Source of the DNA: a bacterium
GTDB taxonomy: Bacteria > Verrucomicrobiota > Verrucomicrobiia > Verrucomicrobiales > Akkermansiaceae
Direction of reading: 5' to 3'
Length of the DNA stretch: 64,000 bases
Assembly (NCBI GenBank): GCA_018222765.1
Contig: JAAEZT010000009.1
Coordinates: 94,672 to 158,671, forward strand
How positions within the stretch are numbered: the stretch's first letter is position 1; each line of letters begins with the position of its first letter. The notes below the pieces were generated by a model. It was given only the letters and a program-made list of their open reading frames with translations. It did no database searches and was not told the origin of the DNA. This document shows positions 38,001 through 46,562 of this stretch, piece by piece. Both the position numbers and the translations under genes were made by a program.

Positions 38001-41000
38001 GTATCACAATTCTCGGACCATTCGATGGTTCATTAAATCGGCGCAGTGAAACGGTCACTCTTCGTGATCAGTTCAATAACCCGGCCGATACTCTTCGATA
38101 CTTTGATGGAGGGAAGTGGCCTTCTAAAGCCGATGCCGGAGGTTCGACGATGGAACTCATCGATCCCAAGGCCGATAACTCGTTGCCAGGAGCCTGGGCG
38201 AACAGTGACGAGCTTTCCCGCACTTCTTGGCAGAACTACACCTTCCGGGCCACTGCAAGTTCCAGCACCGTGGGTCCCGATAATCAGTGGCGCGAGTTTG
38301 TCCTCGGCATGTTGGAAGACGGGGAGGTTCTCATTGATGATCTCACCGTCACTGAAGACCCCGACGGCTCAGCGGTGCCCTTTATTACGGACGGGACTTT
38401 TGAAAGCGGTAATCTCAATAGCTGGCGTGCTTTGGGAACCCATCGCGATGCCACCATTATTCCTGACCCCGACGGCGGAGGGAATGTTCTGCGACTCAAT
38501 GCCATCGGTTCGACGGGGCATATGCACAACCATCTTGAGACCACACTCCGTAATAATGAGGCCGTCGTGAACGGTCAGGAATATGAGGTGTCTTTCCGCG
38601 CTCGCTGGCTGAGTGGGAATCATCTTTTGCACACGCGGCTTTATTTCAATCGCATTCCACACACCTTCCATCTTGAGCGTCCCGAAATCTTCGGGACTCC
38701 TGGTGCGCCAAATTCAACTCTGCTTGCCAATGCCGGACCGACTTCAGAGAACCTGTCTCACTTTCCCGTAGTGCCCGCTTCCGGTGAAACTGTCACGATC
38801 AGCGTCGATGCTACTGATCCTGACGAGGTTGACACCCTGACGATTCACTATCGGGTGGAAGGCGGGGCTTTCTCTACCACTCCAATGACTCAGGTCGGAA
38901 GCAGCTCGACTTGGCAGGGTACAATCCCGGGTCAAAGCTCCGGAAACGTGGTTCAGTTTTACCTCACCGCCACCGATCTCCTCGGGGCGAGCTCTCTTAT
39001 CCCGGCCGATGGTCCCGATTCACGCGCGATGTATGAAATTGAAGATGGTCGCGCGGCGACCACGGATTGCATCAATAACTTCCGCATCATTATGGACCCC
39101 GCCGACGATATTTGGATGCACACTGATCGTAACCTTATGAGTAACGGTCGCATTCCCTGCACTGTCATCGATCGGGAGAACACTATTTACTACGATGCGG
39201 CGGTTCGTATCAAGGGTTCGGAGCGGGCCCGGTACAGCTCCAGTCGTGTCGGGTTCAATGTGGGTTTCCCATCCGACCAGCTCTTTCGAAATGTCCACCG
39301 TTCGATTGCGATTGATCGATCCGAGGGGCAGGTCGTCGGTCAACGAGAGCTTCTATTCGACCTCATGGCGACCTCTTCAGGTGGAGTGCCGGGAGAGTTT
39401 AATGATCTAGCCTATGTTATCGCGCCCAGGTCCGAACACACAAGCGCCGCCATCCTGCAAATGGCTCGTTTCGGTTCCGTGTTTTTGGATGACCAGTTTG
39501 AAGATGGTTCCGATGGGACCGTCTATGAATACGAGCTGATTTACTATCCCCGAAATACCGACGGGGGTGGTTACAAGATTCCTCAAGGCGATAGCGTCGT
39601 TGGTCGTGACATTAACAACATGGGCGATAATCACGAAGATTACCGCTGGATTTACCTCATTAAAAATAACCAGGAATTCGATGACTACGTTCCCGCGATG
39701 ACGCTCGGAAAGCAGTTTAGTAAATCCACGGCGGAATTTAACTCAAGTGTTGCCAATGTCTTGGACGTAGATCAATGGCTCCGCGCGCTGGCTTATTCCT
39801 GTGCGACGGGAGCAGGGGATTCCTTCTATCCCAACTCGAACCACAACGGCCAGTTCTACGGGCGACCCGATGGTAAGATCCTCTACTTTCCCCACGATGT
39901 GGACTTTGCCTTCAGTGCGACCCGGGGGATTTTTGTAAATTCAGAACTCAATCGCATTATCAGTAATCCTTCATACCGCCGTGACTATCTGAGCCATCTC
40001 TACGACATCTGTAGCACGGTTTACAATCAAGCTTGGATGGCTCCCTGGACAGCGCATTTTGATGAATGCGTTCCAGGCGGGAATGTTTTTTCCGACGATC
40101 TCAGCTACATCAATCAACGGTCGAATTACATTCTTGGACAGGTGAATGCGCAGGTCGCTCCGGTGGCCTTCGCAATCTCGACTAATGGCGGAAACAATTT
40201 TTCAACTTCGACCAATCCCGTTGTCTTGAATGGTGTCGGGTGGGTCGATATTCATGAGATCCGCCTCTCGAATGGCAAAGTAATGGATCTTTCCTGGTCG
40301 AGCAATGATGACTGGGAGTTTTCCTTGAGCCTGAATCAAGGCGTGAATCCAATCACCCTTGAAGCCTTCGACCGGCTGGGGAATTTTCTGGGAACCGACA
40401 GTATTCAGATAACTCGTACTGGGGGTTTGGATATTCCAACCTCCAGCAACATGGTGGTGTCGGAGATTTACTACAATCCTCCGGGGCAGGATGAATCGAC
40501 GGAATACATCGAGCTTCTCAATGTCGGAGGAACGAATCTCGACCTCGGAGGAACGCAATTTACGGACGGGATTGATTTCACCTTCAGTGCTGGCACCACT
40601 CTTGCTCCGGGAGAGCGTATTTTGATCGTCGCTAATCAGGTGTCTTTCGAAGCCGCATTTGGGGCTGGCTTGACAATTGCTGGTGAATTCGAAAACGGAA
40701 CTTCTTTGAGTAATGATGGTGAGTTGATTACGATCCAGAGCGGAGCCGGAGGGACGGTTAGATCTTTTGCCTATAGTGACGACGCACCATGGGCCGAAGG
40801 TGCCGACGGGGATGACTTTAGTCTGGTGCTTCTGAATCCGAATTCTCTTCCCGACCATAGTTTGGCGGTGAGCTGGAGATTAAGCTCCGAGCTTGGCGGA
40901 AGCCCGGGGAGCTCTGACGAATGCCCTGACTTCGTAGGTGACCCCAATTCCGATTTCGACCAGGATGGTATTCCCGCCCTGATTGAGTATTTCCTTGGGG

Positions 41001-41302
41001 GGTCGGATGGCGACTCTAGTAATGCCGCGGCTGCTTTTCAGGTTGGATCAGTGCCTCTTGGTGGTGAATGTTACCCGACCTTCGAGACGACATACAAAGT
41101 GGGAGCCGATCAGCTTGAGTTCTCAGCTTACATTTCCACCGACCTTGAAAACTGGTCGAATCTGCCTGCCGATGTCGTGGTGCATGACCAGCAATTTAAC
41201 GGAGACGGAACAGCGAGCATCGTCTGGCGAAGCACTGCTCCAGTCTTCGGTACGGATCAGCAATACTTCCGACTTCGTGTAAAAGAAATCGCGTCTCCTT
41301 AA
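35033..41302 (+). CDS. 2089-aa secreted lamin-tail/LamG/CotH-kinase protein
   Basis: Largest gene of the window; signal peptide MKYLPLFACLTLPLAAVDS. Approximate domain order: lamin-tail domain 1 (20-165, VTFNEINYNPKG, WIEVYNQ); LamG-like lectin domain (228-470); a jelly-roll-like stretch (480-590); lamin-tail 2 (597-720); lamin-tail 3 (723-1060, split by a second jelly-roll stretch); a carbohydrate-binding-like domain (1063-1210); an Ig-like stretch (1233-1333); CotH kinase domain (~1340-1720, with LDVDQWLRALAY and FPHDVDFAF near 1619); lamin-tail 4 (~1806-1960); a C-terminal end with FRLRV. CotH domains phosphorylate proteins in spore coats; in these secreted proteins their substrate is unknown. 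This architecture is typical of Verrucomicrobia and Planctomycetes. Confidence 0.9.
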   Translation: MKYLPLFACLTLPLAAVDSVVTFNEINYNPKGTNQDQEWIEVYNQMAINVDLSGWKLTGGVDFTFPNGTTIPGGGYFLIAKNPGNPDLAGLNVVGPFSGSLSNGGETLRLRSQSDRLMDEVSYADSGQWPVGPDGSGATLAKASRNLLSGKSSSWRTSLGIGGTPGAENFPQGNAPIPHVFVANDASWKFEDSGSAPPGNWNTTSFNDASWGDGETLFGTTGGGGGPVVLPVTDHLVERFRASDLPLSNGQTVSSWPDTATADGQTQTATSVGNPTFAANATPSGEPVVRFDGNDQLRTSISPGIAPTSGFVFFAVIKANSPPGNGGVGNGSGPYIWDREISVTGNPLTSLKSDGGRYALQKRFDNGSGLGGPISSSSISTTDYQIVAMRRNTGSNQFELWVDGVRESTDGDPGNALTPQPIVIGNHAGGNGGFDGDIAEILIYEEELTTGEFEAVGAYLESRYGLDTAFPGNGAVPTTELDDNGATAYLRQTFTYNGNPNNTSVRLNHLVADGAVVYLNGVEVQRVNMPDGNITHNTNAVADIAAPASSGFIDLAGTSLLNGTNVIAISLHPASGDTSVSFAATLEGTEIPPDPSTNSNLVMNEVSFAGDPSFFVEITNPGSFPVSANGYTLEIDGDFPDVINLPVITLNPGDILLLDQATLGQSPSDGDKLFLLSSAGATFADGREVTNRLRGRSPHYPDEWIFPNAATPGAANSFALNTDIVINEICYNPPILAADPGVPPTVNTIQLVAAGSSWRYNEKGDALPSNWATQPHAIGGNWQSGNATLAYDPDLGITNLTNPASNFPTVITYYFETDFTLTAQEAAGLENIILNHRIDDGAVFYLNGVELDRFKMDPGVVVSSTFANAGGEAVWSGDYSVSVPPGSAQAGTNRISVEVHQVSLGSSDITFDFEAKVESLIDPGSPPTKSRPSDTQWIELYNRGAQPVELSAWDFGEGIDFTFPDGTFLASNAYLVITNDPSALAAQHPGITILGPFDGSLNRRSETVTLRDQFNNPADTLRYFDGGKWPSKADAGGSTMELIDPKADNSLPGAWANSDELSRTSWQNYTFRATASSSTVGPDNQWREFVLGMLEDGEVLIDDLTVTEDPDGSAVPFITDGTFESGNLNSWRALGTHRDATIIPDPDGGGNVLRLNAIGSTGHMHNHLETTLRNNEAVVNGQEYEVSFRARWLSGNHLLHTRLYFNRIPHTFHLERPEIFGTPGAPNSTLLANAGPTSENLSHFPVVPASGETVTISVDATDPDEVDTLTIHYRVEGGAFSTTPMTQVGSSSTWQGTIPGQSSGNVVQFYLTATDLLGASSLIPADGPDSRAMYEIEDGRAATTDCINNFRIIMDPADDIWMHTDRNLMSNGRIPCTVIDRENTIYYDAAVRIKGSERARYSSSRVGFNVGFPSDQLFRNVHRSIAIDRSEGQVVGQRELLFDLMATSSGGVPGEFNDLAYVIAPRSEHTSAAILQMARFGSVFLDDQFEDGSDGTVYEYELIYYPRNTDGGGYKIPQGDSVVGRDINNMGDNHEDYRWIYLIKNNQEFDDYVPAMTLGKQFSKSTAEFNSSVANVLDVDQWLRALAYSCATGAGDSFYPNSNHNGQFYGRPDGKILYFPHDVDFAFSATRGIFVNSELNRIISNPSYRRDYLSHLYDICSTVYNQAWMAPWTAHFDECVPGGNVFSDDLSYINQRSNYILGQVNAQVAPVAFAISTNGGNNFSTSTNPVVLNGVGWVDIHEIRLSNGKVMDLSWSSNDDWEFSLSLNQGVNPITLEAFDRLGNFLGTDSIQITRTGGLDIPTSSNMVVSEIYYNPPGQDESTEYIELLNVGGTNLDLGGTQFTDGIDFTFSAGTTLAPGERILIVANQVSFEAAFGAGLTIAGEFENGTSLSNDGELITIQSGAGGTVRSFAYSDDAPWAEGADGDDFSLVLLNPNSLPDHSLAVSWRLSSELGGSPGSSDECPDFVGDPNSDFDQDGIPALIEYFLGGSDGDSSNAAAAFQVGSVPLGGECYPTFETTYKVGADQLEFSAYISTDLENWSNLPADVVVHDQQFNGDGTASIVWRSTAPVFGTDQQYFRLRVKEIASP

Positions 41303-41423
41303 TTGATGGCCATTCTAGGAAGCTTGTTTGAGGATGTTGGGTAATATTCCAACACTCCCTCGCGAGACACTAATTTCACCGGTGTCGAGCGAGGCTGATG
41401 TGGATGTTTCGTTGGAGTATGGA

Positions 41424-41460
41424 AATAAAAAAGGGCCGCAGAGTAAACTCTACGGCCCTT
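41424..41460 (-). terminator. Rho-independent terminator of sodN
   Basis: Minus-strand hairpin AAGGGCCG...CGGCCCTT (with an inner AGAGT/ACTCT extension) followed by TTTTTTT. It lies 16 bases after the sodN stop. Confidence 0.88.
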
Positions 41461-41476
41461 AGGAGATCGGAGAGGA

Positions 41477-41935
41477 TTAGTGTTCGATTTTGGTTCCGAA
41501 GAGCTCCATGAAGGTGTGGAGTTCGTTATGCAATGTTTCCACGGCCTTCGCGTCGGTGGACTGCTTGCACTTCATGGCGGCTACGATGAGTCGGTGGCAG
41601 GAGGTGACTTTCTTTAGATAGGATTCCTTGTCGGTTGATGCTTCACCGAGTTTGATCCGCTGGGCAAGAAAGTAATCAGTCACGGTGGTCTGGATAGACT
41701 GAGCGTGGGATTCCTTATTTAGGATCCAGCGAGTGAGTTGGTGGGCATTCTTAGCCGGGTCTTTTGAGAGTTCGATGATTTGTTTCGAGGCCTTTTCGAT
41801 AGTCTCGTAATCCGTATGCATTTTTCCGATGACGTTATCGTCAGCGTAAATTCCACAAGGGACCTGGCAGTGAGCGGAGATGGAGGCAGGAGCGAAGGCA
41901 GCGAGCGCGCAGAGAGCAATGATGGTTCGTTTCAT
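41477..41935 (-). CDS. sodN: Nickel superoxide dismutase with a Sec signal peptide
   Basis: Converts superoxide to oxygen and peroxide with a nickel centre. 152 aa: signal peptide MKRTIIALCALAAFAPASISA and then HCQVPCGIY, the nickel hook, in which His1, Cys2 and Cys6 bind nickel and Pro5 and Tyr9 are conserved. The mature chain is a four-helix bundle of ~131 residues (typical ~117). In known Ni-SODs the hook must be freed by cleavage before His1; here the A-H junction of the signal peptide is exactly that point, so signal peptidase could do the job and the enzyme would be periplasmic. Asp3 of the Streptomyces enzyme is Gln here. No sodX-type peptidase gene lies nearby. Confidence 0.9.
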   Translation of the reverse strand: MKRTIIALCALAAFAPASISAHCQVPCGIYADDNVIGKMHTDYETIEKASKQIIELSKDPAKNAHQLTRWILNKESHAQSIQTTVTDYFLAQRIKLGEASTDKESYLKKVTSCHRLIVAAMKCKQSTDAKAVETLHNELHTFMELFGTKIEH

Positions 41936-41989
41936 AACGGGGGAAAACTAGCGGAAGGAGGTTTTGGTGCAAGCTGGGATCTCGCCTCT

Positions 41990-42754
41990 TTAAAGATCGA
42001 TTTTAAGGGTGACCGGGCAGTGATCGGAGCCGGGGACGTCGGCATTGATGTCTGCGGACTGGAGCTTTGGTGTAAGTAACTCAGAGACACACCAATAGTC
42101 GATTCTCCATCCGACGTTGTTCGCCCTCGCACCGCCGCGATAGCTCCACCAGGAATAGGCATCGGTGGCGTCGGGATGGAAATGACGGAAAGTGTCGACG
42201 AATCCCGCTTCGACGAGGGAAGTGAATCCAGCGCGCTCCTCGTCGGAGAACCCGGCGCTTTTGCGATTGTTTTTTGGGCGAGCGAGGTCGATTTCTTTGT
42301 GAGCGACGTTGAGATCACCACAGAGGAGGACGGGCTTGCCTTCGGATTCCAGTGATTTGAGGTAGTTGCGGAAGGCTTCGTCCCAACTCATGCGATATGA
42401 GAGGCGCTTGAGTTCGTTTTGAGCGTTGGGCGTGTAGACGTTGACGAGGAAGAAATCGGGGTATTCCAGAGTGATTACGCGGCCTTCCTTATCGTGCTCG
42501 TCGATTCCGATTCCGAGGCGAATGTCGCGGGGCTCGGTTTTGGCGAAGATACAGGTTCCGGAGTAGCCGGCTTTTTCGGCGGAATTCCAGTAGGTTTTGT
42601 AGCCGCCGAGATCGAGCGGAAGCTCAACTTGCTCGGGCCGGGCCTTGGTTTCTTGGAGACAGAGGAAATCAGGCTGATGTTCGAGAACGAAGTCGGTAAA
42701 GTTTTTCTTCAAGACGGCGCGTAGGCCATTGACGTTCCAGGATATGAGTTTCAT
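41990..42754 (-). CDS. xth: Exodeoxyribonuclease III / AP endonuclease
   Basis: Base-excision repair nuclease cutting DNA at abasic sites and trimming 3' blocks. 254 aa, normal length. The endonuclease/exonuclease/phosphatase fold is clear: [13 protein letters not shown] (N-terminal Asn), FLCLQETKA (metal-binding Glu), [28 protein letters not shown] (Asp-Asn pair), [25 protein letters not shown] and [12 protein letters not shown] (catalytic Asp-His) at the end. It follows sodN by 54 bases on the same strand but has no obvious shared role. Confidence 0.96.
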   Translation of the reverse strand: MKLISWNVNGLRAVLKKNFTDFVLEHQPDFLCLQETKARPEQVELPLDLGGYKTYWNSAEKAGYSGTCIFAKTEPRDIRLGIGIDEHDKEGRVITLEYPDFFLVNVYTPNAQNELKRLSYRMSWDEAFRNYLKSLESEGKPVLLCGDLNVAHKEIDLARPKNNRKSAGFSDEERAGFTSLVEAGFVDTFRHFHPDATDAYSWWSYRGGARANNVGWRIDYWCVSELLTPKLQSADINADVPGSDHCPVTLKIDL

Positions 42755-42765
42755 GGCGATACGTT

Positions 42766-42805
42766 AAAAGAAAAACAGCCGCGACCCAGAGGGAATCGCG
42801 ACTGT
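42766..42805 (-). terminator. Rho-independent terminator of rplM-rpsI
   Basis: Minus-strand stem ACAGTCGCGA with TCGCGGCTGT (one G-U pair) around a loop of about 11 bases, followed by TTTTTCTTTT. It lies 25 bases after the rpsI stop. Confidence 0.85.
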
Positions 42806-42829
42806 TTGAAAAAAGTTTTTCTGGGCGGA

Positions 42830-43219
42830 TTAACGCTTCGAGAACTGGAAGCGCTTGCGAGCACCTGGCTGACCAGGCTTCTTGCGCTCTTTCGCACGAG
42901 GGTCGCGGCGGAGGAGACCCGCTGCCTTGAGAGCAGGGCGAAGTTCGGGATCGTGAATAATCAAAGCGCGGGCGATAGCCAGTTTAACGGCGTCAGCTTG
43001 TCCGTGGATCCCTCCACTCTTGGTGACAGCTCGGACATCAAACTTGTTCTTCAGGTTTGTTACCTGAAGTGGCTCGAGGACTTGACCCTGGAGAGTGAGG
43101 GTGGTGAAGACGTCCTCGAAGGCATCCCCATTGACGCTGATTTCGCCCGTTCCGGCAGTGATCCAAACGCGGGCCACGGCAGTTTTCCGGCGACCGGTTG
43201 CGGTATAAGTTTCGCTCAT
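42830..43219 (-). CDS. rpsI: 30S ribosomal protein S9
   Basis: Small-subunit ribosomal protein whose C-terminal tail reaches the P-site tRNA. 129 aa. The N-terminal YTATGRRKTAVARVWI, the VRAVTKSGGIHGQADAVKLAIARAL core and the RRDPRAKERKKPGQPGARKRFQFSKR tail are the family pattern (typical end KRRPQFSKR). Second gene of rplM-rpsI, 15 bases after rplM, with its own terminator. Confidence 0.98.
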   Translation of the reverse strand: MSETYTATGRRKTAVARVWITAGTGEISVNGDAFEDVFTTLTLQGQVLEPLQVTNLKNKFDVRAVTKSGGIHGQADAVKLAIARALIIHDPELRPALKAAGLLRRDPRAKERKKPGQPGARKRFQFSKR

Positions 43220-43234
43220 TTTTCAGAAAGGGTG

Positions 43235-43669
43235 TTAGAGTTCGACTGACTGAGGTTCTTGGGCCTCGTGTGGATGCTCGCTGCCTGCGTAGACCTTGAG
43301 CTTACTGAGCTGGGCACGACCCAACTTATTCTTGGGGACCATTCCCTTGACTGCCCACTCGAGAATGAGCTCAGGCTTGCGTGCGCGCACCTTGGAAGGG
43401 GTTTCAATGGTCTGACCGCCTACGTAACCGGAGTGACGTGCGTAGATCTTGTGTCTCTCCTTATTCCCGGTGAAGCGGGCTTGCTCGGCATTAATGATGA
43501 CAACAAAGTCGCCGGTATCAATGTGAGGGGTGAAGATGGGCTTGTGTTTGCCGCGGAGGAGGCGGGCAGCCTCCACAGCGACTTTTCCGACAATCTGGTC
43601 CTTGGCATCGATGATGTGCCAAGAACGCTCGACGTCAGCTGGTTTTGCTGAGAACGTTTTCTGGTTCAT
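43235..43669 (-). CDS. rplM: 50S ribosomal protein L13
   Basis: Large-subunit assembly protein. 144 aa. Recognised by WHIIDAKDQIVGKVAVEAARLLRGKHKPIFTPHID at the start, GDFVVIINAEQARFTGNK, the ARHSGYVGG stretch, and the end WAVKGMVPKNKLGRAQLSKLKVY. First gene of the rplM-rpsI operon, divergent from the cystathionine gamma-synthase-like gene. Confidence 0.98.
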   Translation of the reverse strand: MNQKTFSAKPADVERSWHIIDAKDQIVGKVAVEAARLLRGKHKPIFTPHIDTGDFVVIINAEQARFTGNKERHKIYARHSGYVGGQTIETPSKVRARKPELILEWAVKGMVPKNKLGRAQLSKLKVYAGSEHPHEAQEPQSVEL

Positions 43670-43779
43670 TTTACTGTGGGTTCCGTTGGTCAGGGGGCGA
43701 AATTGCCTCCCAACTTGAAGGGACGCGGAAACTAGAAGTCGAATTCATCCCTGTCAATGCAATTATCCCACACCAAGAC

Positions 43780-45288
43780 TTGCGAAATCGGGCGTTAGCC
43801 CTCAGTAATCCCCGCGTGCGAGATCTCCGCAAAAAGCCTCACTGGGAGGCCTGCTCGATTGGACATCCACTTCCGGATAGTCCGCATGCTTGTGCGGTGT
43901 CCCTTCCAACCTGGGATTCGATAATCGGCTATGAAGAGGGCCGGGATAAGATCTTAGCCAAAATGGAGATGGGATACCCACGTTTTTTTCTCCATCCGCT
44001 GGTGAAACGGCTTTTTGCCAAGGCTACCGAGGAAATTGCCGAGTCAGGAAAGCGAGCGATTGTCTTTCCTCACAAGAATGCCGCACAAGGTGCCCAGCGT
44101 TATGTTGAGCGGAAATTGGCGGTGGCGACGCGAATTGCCAGTTACGATGATGGCTTGCAAGCCCTGATCGTGCCGGAGGAGGCAATCGGGGTGGCGATGG
44201 AATATTGGCGCTTCGCCGGACAGATCGTGAGCAGCCGTCATGCCGAGGATCTTTTGGCAGAAAAAGTGAGTGAGGGTGGCTCAACCGTAATTCTCAAGCA
44301 ACAGCTGGCCGAACACACAGGAGCTAATCTCGATGATCATTTTATTTTCGAGAGCGGAATGTCTGGGATTTTCTCTGCTTACAAGGCGGCGTTGAATCTG
44401 TTCCCTAGCAAGAAAACATTACAGCTTGAATTCCCTTATGTTGATGCGCTGAAGGTTCAAGAGAGATTCGGAAATGGGGTGGTTTTTCTTTACGATGCGG
44501 AAGGGGAGGATTTCGACGCGGCGGTGCGACGGATTCAGGCCGGTGAGTTCGCTGCAGTTTTTTGCGAGGTCCCCAGTAACCCGCTTTTAAGAACGATTAA
44601 TATTCCCCGACTCAACGAGGCTTGTCGTCAGGGTGGTGTACCCTTGGTGATCGATGATACCGTGGCGACTTGTGTGAATATTGACGTCTTACAGTTTGCG
44701 GATCTCGTCACCACAAGTCTCACGAAGTGGGTTTCCGGGAGTGGTGACGTCATGGCGGGCATGGTGACGGTGAATGAAAAATCACCTTGGGCATCAGATT
44801 TCAGAACTTTCTTTGCAGAGGAGACACAGGGAGGTTCGCTTCTTTATTCTGCCGATTGCAGGACCCTTATTTCAAATATGAAGGACTTCGCTGAGAGGGT
44901 GCAAATTTCCAATGGTAATGCTGAACTCGTGGCGGATTACCTAGCCGAGCATCCGGCGGTCGGTCGAGTTTGGTTTCCGAAAATTAACACGCCACACGAA
45001 TATAATCTGATTCGTCGCGAGGGCGGGGGATATGGAGGACTTGTTTCCTTCACCCTGAAACAACCTCGGAAGATGCCGCGCGTTTACGATGCTCTGGAGC
45101 TCTGCAAAGGTCCGAGCCTCGGGACAAACTTCTCGCTGGCCTCTCCCTACACCATGCTCGCGCATTACTTTGAACTCGATTGGGCCGAGGCCTGCGGAGT
45201 TTCGCCGAACCTCTTGCGCCTATCTGTCGGGACGGAGGAAGGAGAGGTAATCCTCGGAGCTTTGGCCCGGGCGTTGGACAATGCTTAA
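43780..45288 (+). CDS. Cystathionine gamma-synthase-like PLP enzyme, fungal type
   Basis: Cys/Met-metabolism PLP enzyme, probably forming cystathionine from an activated homoserine and cysteine. The start is uncertain: an ATG at 43645 would overlap the divergent rplM start, so I use TTG 43780 (502 aa; GTG 43816 is possible). The N-terminus has a non-catalytic extension (GHPLPDSPHACAVSLPTWDSIIGYEEG, MEMGYPRFFLHPLV) typical of fungal cystathionine gamma-synthases (yeast STR2, Neurospora met-7), not of bacterial MetB. PLP-binding lysine K316 is in SLTKWVSGSGD. The core shows FESGMSGIFSAYKAAL and CEVPSNPLLRTIN. Its stop overlaps the argJ stop. Confidence 0.8.
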   Translation: MRNRALALSNPRVRDLRKKPHWEACSIGHPLPDSPHACAVSLPTWDSIIGYEEGRDKILAKMEMGYPRFFLHPLVKRLFAKATEEIAESGKRAIVFPHKNAAQGAQRYVERKLAVATRIASYDDGLQALIVPEEAIGVAMEYWRFAGQIVSSRHAEDLLAEKVSEGGSTVILKQQLAEHTGANLDDHFIFESGMSGIFSAYKAALNLFPSKKTLQLEFPYVDALKVQERFGNGVVFLYDAEGEDFDAAVRRIQAGEFAAVFCEVPSNPLLRTINIPRLNEACRQGGVPLVIDDTVATCVNIDVLQFADLVTTSLTKWVSGSGDVMAGMVTVNEKSPWASDFRTFFAEETQGGSLLYSADCRTLISNMKDFAERVQISNGNAELVADYLAEHPAVGRVWFPKINTPHEYNLIRREGGGYGGLVSFTLKQPRKMPRVYDALELCKGPSLGTNFSLASPYTMLAHYFELDWAEACGVSPNLLRLSVGTEEGEVILGALARALDNA

Positions 45289-46538
45289 ATAAAGCCGTCT
45301 TCCTTGGCTTGTTTCCAATAAGCGTATTCCGAGCGATTAAATTCGACGTATTCCGGAGAAAGGTCGGAAGTGTAAATGTAGTGTTCCGCCTTCCCTTGAT
45401 TGAGGTCAATGGTGATGGTGAAGCTTGGTTTGGAAACAATATTTTTGAGAACCTCAGGATTGGTTTTTCCCTGTAAGCCACCCTCACAGGCGGGCTTTGA
45501 TTCGTAGAAGATATCGATGATTTCTTCCTTGATCAGCGCGCCTGAATAGCCAACCGCGTGAATGATTCGGCCCCAGTTGGGGTCGTTGCCATTCCAGGAA
45601 GACTTCACGAGTTGTGAGTTGGCGACTGCCTGAGCCACTTTCTTGGCGTCTGGTTTAGTGCGGGCGTTTTTGACCTTTACGGTGACGAACTTCGTTACGC
45701 GCTCACCATCGCGAACGATGGCCTTGGCGAGCTTGTTCATGACGAAGCGGAGAGCGTGCTCGAAAATCTGGCATTCCTTGCTCCTCCGCCTGATTGTTTT
45801 GTTTCCGGCCGCTCCATTTGCGAGAACGAGGACAGTGTCGTTCGTGCTGGTGTCGCCGTCGATGGTGATGCGATTGAAGGTGTGCTCAAGTGCGCCTTTG
45901 AATGCTCGTTCCAGACTGGCTTCAGCAATATTGGCATCGGTCGTGATGTAGCAGAGCATGGTCGCCATGTTGGGATTGATCATCCCGGCTCCCTTGGCGC
46001 AACCGCCGATGCGGATTCGCTGATCCCCAATTGGAAATGAAATCGCAAATTCCTTTTCGTGAGTGTCGCTGGTAATGATTGCCCTAGCAACATCACCTCC
46101 ATTTTTAGGTCCCAGTTTTCGAACCAAGTCCTCGTAGTGCGGATTGATCCGGGCCATCGGAAGGGGTAGACCAATTACTCCGGTGGAACAAACCGCTACT
46201 TCCCGTTGTTTGATTCCTAAAAGCTTCGCCGTGCTCTTTGCCATTGTTTTGGCATCAGATATTCCTACCGGACCGGTGCAGGCATTGGCGTTGCCGCTAT
46301 TGGTGATGATGGCGCGCGGGTGGGTGGTCTTGAGATTGAGTTGGGTGACCTGAAGAGGAGCTGCCTTAACCCGATTTTGAGTGAATGCCCCTCTTGAGAT
46401 GCAAGGGTGCTCCGAGTAGATAAGCCCCAGATCCAACCGGTCGGATTCTGGGTTTTTGATACCACAGGAAACGGCGCTTCCGAAAAAACCCTGCGCGGCG
46501 CATGCGCCGCCTTTGATTCTGGTATAAGGCTGATCCAT
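45285..46538 (-). CDS. argJ: Bifunctional glutamate N-acetyltransferase ArgJ
   Basis: Ornithine acetyltransferase, which transfers the acetyl group from acetylornithine to glutamate in arginine synthesis; cytoplasmic. 417 aa, starting MDQPYTRIKGGACAAQGFFG. It is made as a precursor that cleaves itself before a threonine: KGAGMINPNMATMLCYITT places that nucleophile at T193. SGNANACTGPVG and GDTSTNDTV are also family motifs. argC follows 24 bases upstream on the same strand, so argC-argJ form one unit, here on the minus strand, with argC first. Confidence 0.96.
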   Translation of the reverse strand: MDQPYTRIKGGACAAQGFFGSAVSCGIKNPESDRLDLGLIYSEHPCISRGAFTQNRVKAAPLQVTQLNLKTTHPRAIITNSGNANACTGPVGISDAKTMAKSTAKLLGIKQREVAVCSTGVIGLPLPMARINPHYEDLVRKLGPKNGGDVARAIITSDTHEKEFAISFPIGDQRIRIGGCAKGAGMINPNMATMLCYITTDANIAEASLERAFKGALEHTFNRITIDGDTSTNDTVLVLANGAAGNKTIRRRSKECQIFEHALRFVMNKLAKAIVRDGERVTKFVTVKVKNARTKPDAKKVAQAVANSQLVKSSWNGNDPNWGRIIHAVGYSGALIKEEIIDIFYESKPACEGGLQGKTNPEVLKNIVSKPSFTITIDLNQGKAEHYIYTSDLSPEYVEFNRSEYAYWKQAKEDGFI

Positions 46539-46562
46539 CTGGAGGCGGAGATTGGCTGGAGC

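Noticed and set aside
43645..43779. ATG start for the cystathionine gamma-synthase-like gene
   Set aside because: It would overlap the divergent rplM start by 25 bases and adds residues without family similarity.
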